Assembly: GCA_022843505.1 (NCBI GenBank)
Contig: JALHNN010000170.1
Coordinates: 1 to 6,293 of the forward strand
Length of the DNA stretch: 6,293 nucleotides
Source of the DNA: Sulfuritalea sp.
GTDB taxonomy: Bacteria > Pseudomonadota > Gammaproteobacteria > Burkholderiales > Rhodocyclaceae
Reading direction: 5' to 3'
Every line of letters begins with the position of its first letter. Position 1 is the stretch's first letter. The notes beneath the pieces are model-generated. The model was not told the DNA's origin. It saw nothing but the letters and a program-made list of their open reading frames with translations, and searched no databases. This document shows, piece by piece, positions 1 to 4,160 of the stretch. A program made the position numbers and the translations under genes.

Positions 1-1
1 G

Positions 2-364
2 GGCATCGAAGGCCAGATCGAGGGCGGGGTGGTGATGGGCCAGGGCTATGCCTTCACCGAGGACCTGATGATCGAAGACGGCAAGATGAGGAACCCCAAC
101 TTCCGCGACTACAAGCTGGTCACCGCACCCGAGATCCCGGAAATGGACATCGCCTTCATCGAATCCATGGACGGCGAAGGCCCGCAGGGCGCCAAGGGCG
201 TCGGCGAAGCGCCGGCGATCTGCATGGCGGCCGCGGCCGCCAACGCCATCGCCAACGCCACCGGCACGCGGCTGTTCGAACTGCCTTTCACCCCGGAAAA
301 GGTCTATCGCGCCCTGCATGGCCAGACGCCGAAACGGTATTGGAAGCCGTGGAAGGCGGATTGA
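2..364 (+). CDS. Xanthine dehydrogenase family molybdopterin-binding subunit, C-terminal fragment
   Basis: This is the C-terminal end, about 120 codons, of the large molybdenum-cofactor subunit of a xanthine dehydrogenase-family hydroxylase; the N-terminal part lies beyond the left edge. The reading frame is open from base 2 to the TGA at 362-364. The signature GAKGVGEAP is visible, and its Glu (codon 206-208) matches the catalytic base conserved in the family (Glu in GEPP of xanthine oxidase). It follows the stretch GGVVMGQGYAFTEDL, typical of the C-terminal Mo-binding domain, and precedes an alanine-rich helix. Such subunits work with FAD and [2Fe-2S] subunits to hydroxylate heteroaromatic, aromatic-CoA or purine substrates with water as oxygen donor. 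The small subunits are not in view, so the substrate (4-hydroxybenzoyl-CoA, an indole or N-heterocycle, or other) cannot be assigned. A GGAAGG near its end (351-356) is well placed to start translation at ATG 364. Confidence 0.88.
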   Translation, partial: GIEGQIEGGVVMGQGYAFTEDLMIEDGKMRNPNFRDYKLVTAPEIPEMDIAFIESMDGEGPQGAKGVGEAPAICMAAAAANAIANATGTRLFELPFTPEKVYRALHGQTPKRYWKPWKAD

Positions 365-369
365 TGATG
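351..369 (+). promoter_or_regulatory. Shine-Dalgarno and probable original start of the CoA-transferase gene
   Basis: GGAAGG at 351-356 lies 7 nt before ATG 364, which overlaps the upstream stop as TGATG, and a second ATG follows at 367. The frame reads MMANAPL before entering the REP element. An 'APL' stretch just after the start is common at the N-termini of class III CoA-transferases. I infer that this is the ancestral initiation site of the downstream gene. Confidence 0.5.
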
Positions 370-459
370 GCCAACGCACCTCTTGTAGGAGCGAGCTTGC
401 TCGCGAAGCGACCATCGGATTCGCGAGCAAGCTCGCTCCTACCGGACGGCACGGCATGA
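364..459 (+). CDS. Possible 31-residue leader ORF through the REP element
   Basis: This short ORF starts at the ATG that overlaps the upstream stop (TGATG, 362-366) and ends in a TGA that overlaps the ATG of the CoA-transferase (ATGA, 456-459). Its first seven codons read MMANAPL and the rest is the REP element in translation, so the peptide probably has no function of its own. Because it has the better Shine-Dalgarno (GGAAGG, 351-356), ribosomes may initiate here and re-initiate at 456, coupling the two large genes. I interpret it as a gene 5' end displaced by the REP element rather than a true small protein. Confidence 0.3.
   Translation: MMANAPLVGASLLAKRPSDSRASSLLPDGTA
385..442. repeat. 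REP-type (BIME-like) inverted repeat
   Basis: Two 23-nt arms, 385-407 and 420-442, are perfect reverse complements separated by a 12-nt spacer (408-419). Each arm also contains a smaller perfect hairpin, GCGAGC-TT-GCTCGC at 391-404 and GCGAGC-AA-GCTCGC at 423-436. The GTAGGAGCGAGCTTGCTCGC core is the well-known REP sequence of Pseudomonas and some related proteobacteria, mobilised by RAYT-type transposases. Only one pair occurs in the window. It ends 13 nt before the CoA-transferase ATG, so its stable stem sits over or beside that gene's initiation region. Confidence 0.93.
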
Positions 460-1646
460 AGCGCCGCACCATCCTGTCCATGGAACAGGCACTCAGCCTA
501 CCCTATGCCACACTGCGCTTCGCCCAGCTCGGCTGGCGCGTGATCCGCATCGAATCGACGCCGAGCGGCGACGGCCTGCCCGGCGACCCGAACCGCTACA
601 TCGGCGGCAAGGTCGCGGACGACGACCGCCGCAGTTATTTCATCGCGCCCAACGTCGGCAAGGAAGCCATCGCCCTCAACCTCAAGGAGGCAAAGGGCCA
701 GGAGCTGCTCCGCAGGCTGATCGTCGAACTCGACGTCGATGTCTTCTGCTGCAACACGGTACCCAAGCGCTACAGGCAGCTCGGCATCGACTACGAGAGC
801 CTCTCGGCCGTGAAGCCGGACCTGATCTGGGCCGGCATCTCGGCCATGGGACCGAACTACCCCGACGCGCCCGGGTACGATCCGGTGATCCAGGCCATGG
901 CCGGCTACATGGAACTCACGGGGCCGGCCGATGGCCCGCCCACGCTGTCCGGCGTGCCGCTGATCGACCTCAAGGCCGGCGACGAGGTCTATGCCGGCGT
1001 TATGATGGCACTGCTCGAACGCGCCGAAACCGGCAAGGGCAGCCGCATCGACGTCTCCATGCTGCAGGCGGCGGCCTCCTGGCTGATCACCACGCTGCCG
1101 CTGCTCGACTTCAACTGCGATCCATCGGAAATAACGCGCTGCGGCAACGAGCACCGCAAGTTCATCCCGACCAACGTCTATCCCACGGCCGACGGCTTCA
1201 TCTACATGGCCATCGGCAGCGACGTGCAGTGGCGGCGCCTGACCGAGATACCCTGGTTCGCGCAGGTAGCAAACCCGGCGCGCGCCACCAACGAAGGCCG
1301 CGTGCGCGAACGCACCGCCATACACCGCGACGTGGCGGCCGTCACCCGCCGTGTCGCCACCGCCGACATTGCCGCCGCCTTCCGCCAGGCGACCATCCCC
1401 CATGCCGCGATCAACGACATCCCCGCCGTGCGCGAGATGGAAGCCATCGCCCGCGCCCTGACCCGCACCCGCGCCCCCGACGGGCGCGAAGTGCGCATGC
1501 AGCCGATGGCGGTGGACATCCCCGGCGCCGTGCGCGAGATGAACTTCCCGCCCAAGTACGGCGAACACACCCGATCCGTGCTGGCCGCAGCAGGGTTCTC
1601 CGCCGCGGACTGCACAAGCCTCAGGGAACAGGGCATCATTGCCTGA
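456..1646 (+). CDS. Class III (CaiB/BaiF, Frc-type) CoA-transferase
   Basis: This 396-residue protein, normal length for the family, is a cytoplasmic class III CoA-transferase that moves CoA between carboxylic acids through an aspartyl-CoA thioester. The N-terminal PYATLRFAQLGWRVIRIES (about residues 16-34) matches the family's 'PyAt..LadlGA.VIkiE' CoA-binding region. GVPLIDLKAGDEVYAG carries Asp171, equivalent to the catalytic Asp169 of formyl-CoA transferase. GSRIDVSMLQAA and FIPTNVYPTADGFIYMAIG are also typical. I chose ATG 456 because everything upstream in frame is REP sequence; a weak GGACGG (444-449) precedes it, and ATG 480 would cut into the conserved N-terminus. The neighbouring molybdenum enzyme and oxidoreductase suggest an aromatic- or organic-acid pathway such as activation by succinyl-CoA. 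The acids used are unknown. See the finding on the split 5' end. Confidence 0.9.
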   Translation: MKRRTILSMEQALSLPYATLRFAQLGWRVIRIESTPSGDGLPGDPNRYIGGKVADDDRRSYFIAPNVGKEAIALNLKEAKGQELLRRLIVELDVDVFCCNTVPKRYRQLGIDYESLSAVKPDLIWAGISAMGPNYPDAPGYDPVIQAMAGYMELTGPADGPPTLSGVPLIDLKAGDEVYAGVMMALLERAETGKGSRIDVSMLQAAASWLITTLPLLDFNCDPSEITRCGNEHRKFIPTNVYPTADGFIYMAIGSDVQWRRLTEIPWFAQVANPARATNEGRVRERTAIHRDVAAVTRRVATADIAAAFRQATIPHAAINDIPAVREMEAIARALTRTRAPDGREVRMQPMAVDIPGAVREMNFPPKYGEHTRSVLAAAGFSAADCTSLREQGIIA

Positions 1647-1677
1647 CGACAGACAACAACACCATCACGAACCACTC

Positions 1678-1686
1678 AAGGAGGAA
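1678..1686 (+). promoter_or_regulatory. Strong Shine-Dalgarno of the binding-protein gene
   Basis: AAGGAGGAA at 1678-1686 lies 7 nt before ATG 1694 and is an almost perfect anti-16S match. It fixes the start of the binding protein even though the resulting N-terminus is unusually long, and it predicts much stronger translation than the flanking genes, whose ribosome sites are weak. Confidence 0.88.
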
Positions 1687-1693
1687 TCACACA

Positions 1694-2908
1694 ATGAAAA
1701 CGAAGTTTCAGTGCAGGCTAACGTCGGCCTTAACGACGTTAAGCGCAGCGGCCGGAGCTAAGAAAATCACCACCCTGCTGGCCGCCGCCGGCATCGCCCT
1801 GGCCGCCGCGCTGCCGGTGCACGCCCAGGTCAAGATCGGCGTCATCGCCTCGTCCACCGGCGCGATTCCCTTCGTCGGCATCCCGCAGAAGAACGCCGTG
1901 GCGCTGCTGCCGAAGAAGATCGACGGCCTCGACGTCGAGTACCTGGTGTTCGACGATGCCAGCGATCCGACCCAGAGCGTGCAACTGACCAGGAAGCTGC
2001 TCGGCGAGAACAAGATCGACGCCCTGATCGGCCCCTCCGGCTCGGGCAATGCCATGGGCGTGCTGGCCTTCATGGCCGAGGCGCAAACGCCAATGCTGGC
2101 GCCGGTCGGCACCTCCGCCGTGGTGCTGCCGATGGACGACAAGAAGCGCTGGGTGTTCAAGACCCACCCCAACGACGATGTCATTAGCGAGGGCCTGGTC
2201 GCCGCCATGACCAAGCGCGGCGTCAAGACCGTGGGCTTCATCGGCCGCGCCGATCCCTACGGCGAGAACTGGTACAAGACCTTCGCCCCGATGGCCGAGA
2301 AGGCCGGCATCAAGATCGTCGCCAACGAGCGCTACGGCGCGAAGGACACCACCGCGCTGGCCCAGGCCCTGAAGATGATCGCCGCCAAGCCCGACGCGAT
2401 GATGGTGGCCGGCGTCGGTGCCGACGCCGCGATGCCGCACACGCAACTCGTCGATTCCGGCTTCAAGGGCCCGATCTTCCAGACCCACGGCGCTTCCTCC
2501 GGCGCCTTCCTCCAGATCGGCGGCAAGAAAGTCGAAGGCGCGCTGATCATGGGACCGCTGGTGGTGGTGCCCGACGAGATCCCGGACAGTGTCGCCTCCA
2601 AGAGCGTGACCCTGGACCTGATCAGCGGATACGAAAAGGCTTTCGGTTCCAAGCCGCCGATCTTCGCCGCCGGCACCTATGACGCCGGCCTGCTGCTAGC
2701 GCGCGCCATCCCCATCGCGGCGAAGAAGGGCAAGCCCGGCACCCAGGAATTCCGCAGCGCGCTGCGCGATGCCCTGGAAAGCACCAAGGAACTGAAGGCC
2801 TCGCAGGGCCCGATCAACATGTCGCCCGCCGACCACTCGGGCTACGACCTGCGCGGCCAGGTCATGATCACCGTGAAGGATGGCAAGTTCATGCGGGTCA
2901 AGGACTGA
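1694..2908 (+). CDS. Branched-chain amino acid-type ABC transporter periplasmic substrate-binding protein
   Basis: This 404-residue protein is a periplasmic binding protein of the Leu/Ile/Val (Peripla_BP_6) family. After signal cleavage at about Ala44 (PVHA|QVKIGV), the mature protein starts with the family's first strand, KIGVIASSTGAIPFVGIPQ. Further landmarks are FDDASDPTQSVQLTRKLL, IDALIGPSGSGNAMGV, a central FIGRADPYGENW and a C-terminal AAGTYDAGLLLARAI. Homologues in catabolic clusters often bind aromatic acids rather than amino acids, and that is plausible here. No permease or ATPase gene lies in the window, so it relies on components elsewhere. The N-terminus is odd: residues 1-22 precede KKITTLLAAAGIALAAAL, which alone looks like a complete signal peptide. 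This extension contains CTA and TTA leucine codons, in contrast to the CTG/CTC bias that follows. No lipobox is visible. Confidence 0.93.
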   Translation: MKTKFQCRLTSALTTLSAAAGAKKITTLLAAAGIALAAALPVHAQVKIGVIASSTGAIPFVGIPQKNAVALLPKKIDGLDVEYLVFDDASDPTQSVQLTRKLLGENKIDALIGPSGSGNAMGVLAFMAEAQTPMLAPVGTSAVVLPMDDKKRWVFKTHPNDDVISEGLVAAMTKRGVKTVGFIGRADPYGENWYKTFAPMAEKAGIKIVANERYGAKDTTALAQALKMIAAKPDAMMVAGVGADAAMPHTQLVDSGFKGPIFQTHGASSGAFLQIGGKKVEGALIMGPLVVVPDEIPDSVASKSVTLDLISGYEKAFGSKPPIFAAGTYDAGLLLARAIPIAAKKGKPGTQEFRSALRDALESTKELKASQGPINMSPADHSGYDLRGQVMITVKDGKFMRVKD

Positions 2909-2915
2909 AGCACGC

Positions 2916-2939
2916 CGGGGCGGCTACTTCGCCGCCCCG
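2916..2939 (+). terminator. GC-rich intercistronic hairpin (attenuator or weak terminator)
   Basis: A perfect 9-bp stem pairs 2916-2924 with 2931-2939 around a 6-nt loop, starting 7 nt after the binding-protein stop. Only CCTTC follows, so there is no proper T-run for efficient intrinsic termination, and the next gene starts 17 nt later without a visible promoter. It probably attenuates readthrough or protects the 3' end of the binding-protein message, as is common after periplasmic binding-protein genes. Confidence 0.5.
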
Positions 2940-2955
2940 CCTTCAAGCTGATGGC

Positions 2956-3999
2956 ATGAGCCGCAAGAACCAGCCCGCCTGGACTCCGCCCGCGGAGTAC
3001 GCGACCTTGCTGCCGGCGATCACCGGCAATGCCTTCAACGGCTGGGGCGAAGCCGGGCCGCGCCGCCCGCGCCAGATCTTCTGGCTGAAGGAATCCGGAG
3101 GGCATCCCTTCGGTCGCCTGCTCGAGGCCGTCAAGCAGCGTTTCGTTTCCGTGCCGGCCTACCGCGACGTCTATGCCCTGGCCGACCGCGGGCCCGGCAA
3201 GCTGCCGCCCCCCGCCGAAACTCGCCGTGTCGCCAGCGCCGACTCCTGGACCCGGCAGGTCAAGGACTTCGCGCTTAACCGTCCGGGCACTCGGCCCGAG
3301 GGCTATCCCGGCGTCGGCAGCGAAGCCGAGTTGGTCGGCATCGCCCGCATACGTCCGGAATGGGTTTATGAAGGCTTCGAGTGCCGCCTGCCCAACCTCA
3401 TCGTCGTCGGCAATGCCATGGACCACGCCCGCCTCTCACGCGTGCCCTCGAGTGCCGAGGACCCGGAAGGCCAGCTCGAAGTCTGCGACCAGTACAACCG
3501 CGGCGCCCGCGTGGTGAACTGGCTGGCGCACTGGATCCGCGCCCAGGGCTACGAGGCGAAGCCGCACGCCGGCCCCTGGGTCGGCTCGCTCAACCTGCTG
3601 CCGGCGGCCATCAGTTGCGGCTTCGGCGAACTCGGCAAGCACGGCTCGCTGATCAACCGCGAGTACGGCTCCAGCTTTCGGCTGGCCGCCGTCGAGACCG
3701 ACCTGCCGCTGCTGGCCGACGCGCCGGATGCCTTCGGCGCCGACGACTTCTGTGCCGGCTGCCAGGTCTGCGCCAACGAATGCCCGCCCGATGCCATCAG
3801 CCGAGAGAAGGTCTTGGTGCGCGGCACGGTGAAATGGGCGGTCGATTTCGACCGCTGCATCCCCTATTTCAACGAGACCTACGGCTGCGGCATCTGCCTC
3901 GCCGTCTGCCCCTGGAGCACCCCGGGGCGCGCGCCGAAACTGGCCGAGCGCTTCGCCCGCCGCGCCCGCGAGAAGCACGCCGCGGGGGTATCCGCATGA
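2956..3999 (+). CDS. Reductive dehalogenase/QueG-like double [4Fe-4S] protein
   Basis: This 347-residue protein is related to corrinoid-dependent reductive dehalogenases (RdhA) and epoxyqueuosine reductase. The C-terminal third shows the RdhA-type run GELGKHGSLINREYGSSFRL, then VETDLPLLADAP, then two [4Fe-4S] motifs: C266-x2-C269-x2-C272-x3-C276-P, and C301 with C311-x2-C314-x3-C318-P-W (CGICLAVCPW). The upstream part (about residues 120-230) would correspond to the nitroreductase-like cobalamin-binding fold. There is no Tat motif or signal peptide, so it should be cytoplasmic. It is shorter than respiratory RdhA (about 450-500 residues) and lacks the C-terminal reductase module of catabolic ones such as BhbA. 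ATG 2956 is the only good start, with no clear Shine-Dalgarno. Whether it binds cobalamin, and what it reduces, cannot be seen; QueG-like activity or a new reductase are both possible. Confidence 0.78.
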   Translation: MSRKNQPAWTPPAEYATLLPAITGNAFNGWGEAGPRRPRQIFWLKESGGHPFGRLLEAVKQRFVSVPAYRDVYALADRGPGKLPPPAETRRVASADSWTRQVKDFALNRPGTRPEGYPGVGSEAELVGIARIRPEWVYEGFECRLPNLIVVGNAMDHARLSRVPSSAEDPEGQLEVCDQYNRGARVVNWLAHWIRAQGYEAKPHAGPWVGSLNLLPAAISCGFGELGKHGSLINREYGSSFRLAAVETDLPLLADAPDAFGADDFCAGCQVCANECPPDAISREKVLVRGTVKWAVDFDRCIPYFNETYGCGICLAVCPWSTPGRAPKLAERFARRAREKHAAGVSA

Positions 4000-4088
4000 C
4001 GCTCTCGCACCGCATCTCGCTGCGCCTGTGCCATTGGTGGCGTACCACCACCGACGGCGCCCGAACGCCCTCCCCCGCCCCCCGCTGA
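3996..4088 (+). CDS. Possible 30-residue small protein overlapping the preceding stop
   Basis: The ATG at 3996 overlaps the stop of the dehalogenase-like gene as ATGA, with GGGGG (3984-3988) 7 nt upstream, so translational coupling is possible. The ORF runs 30 codons to TGA 4086-4088 and encodes a basic peptide with an aromatic core, RLCHWWRTTTDG, and a proline-rich end. I do not recognise a family and see no membrane segment or signal. In GC-rich DNA a chance ORF of this size is likely, and the start context is the main argument for it. It could also be a relic of a longer gene that once overlapped here. Confidence 0.25.
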   Translation: MTLSHRISLRLCHWWRTTTDGARTPSPAPR

Positions 4089-4160
4089 AGCCGCGATCCC
4101 CGCGATCGCGCGCGAGACGAAGACGCCCTCGCCGGGCGCCGCACCACGGAGGAGCAGCAG
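4089..4160. other. Intergenic spacer with a short hairpin and Shine-Dalgarno
   Basis: This 72-nt spacer precedes the oxidoreductase gene. It has a 7-bp inverted repeat, CGCGATC (4092-4098) with GATCGCG (4104-4110), around 5 nt, without a T-run. GGAGGAG at 4148-4154 is a strong Shine-Dalgarno 6 nt before ATG 4161. I see no convincing -35/-10 pair, so the gene probably shares the upstream transcript. Confidence 0.5.

Noticed and set aside
385..442. CRISPR repeat or Rho-independent terminator
   Set aside because: There is only one pair of inverted arms with a 12-nt spacer, no direct-repeat array and no T-run. The sequence matches the known REP family instead.
318..455. Upstream extension of the CoA-transferase frame, starting at 318
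   Set aside because: The added residues overlap the end of the molybdenum-subunit gene in another frame and then translate the REP element (CRSELAREATIGFASKLAPT, a frequent misannotation). There is no resemblance to the family N-terminus.
498..1568. Long antisense ORF opposite the CoA-transferase
   Set aside because: It is a mirror of the high third-position GC of the sense gene, with repetitive Gly/Ala/His/Arg composition and no motif. Similar antisense frames at 1739-2488, 3436-3978, 3879-4715, 4737-5687 and 5694-6236 were rejected for the same reason.
1639..1690. Possible sigma-70 promoter before the binding-protein gene (TTGCCT at 1639)
   Set aside because: No TA-rich -10 box lies at a suitable distance; a promoter cannot be supported from this sequence.
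1229..1693. Extension of the binding-protein frame back to 1229
   Set aside because: It is an arginine- and histidine-rich shadow of the CoA-transferase gene. The AAGGAGG and signal peptide place the true start at 1694.
3381..3995. + strand ORF overlapping the dehalogenase-like gene
   Set aside because: It is an arginine-rich shadow of the real gene. Only its last 30 codons, from the ATGA overlap at 3996, were kept as a low-confidence candidate.
4101..4110. CGCGATCGCG palindrome (contains a HIP1-like octamer)
   Set aside because: It is a single occurrence in GC-rich spacer DNA, with no second copy or array to suggest function.
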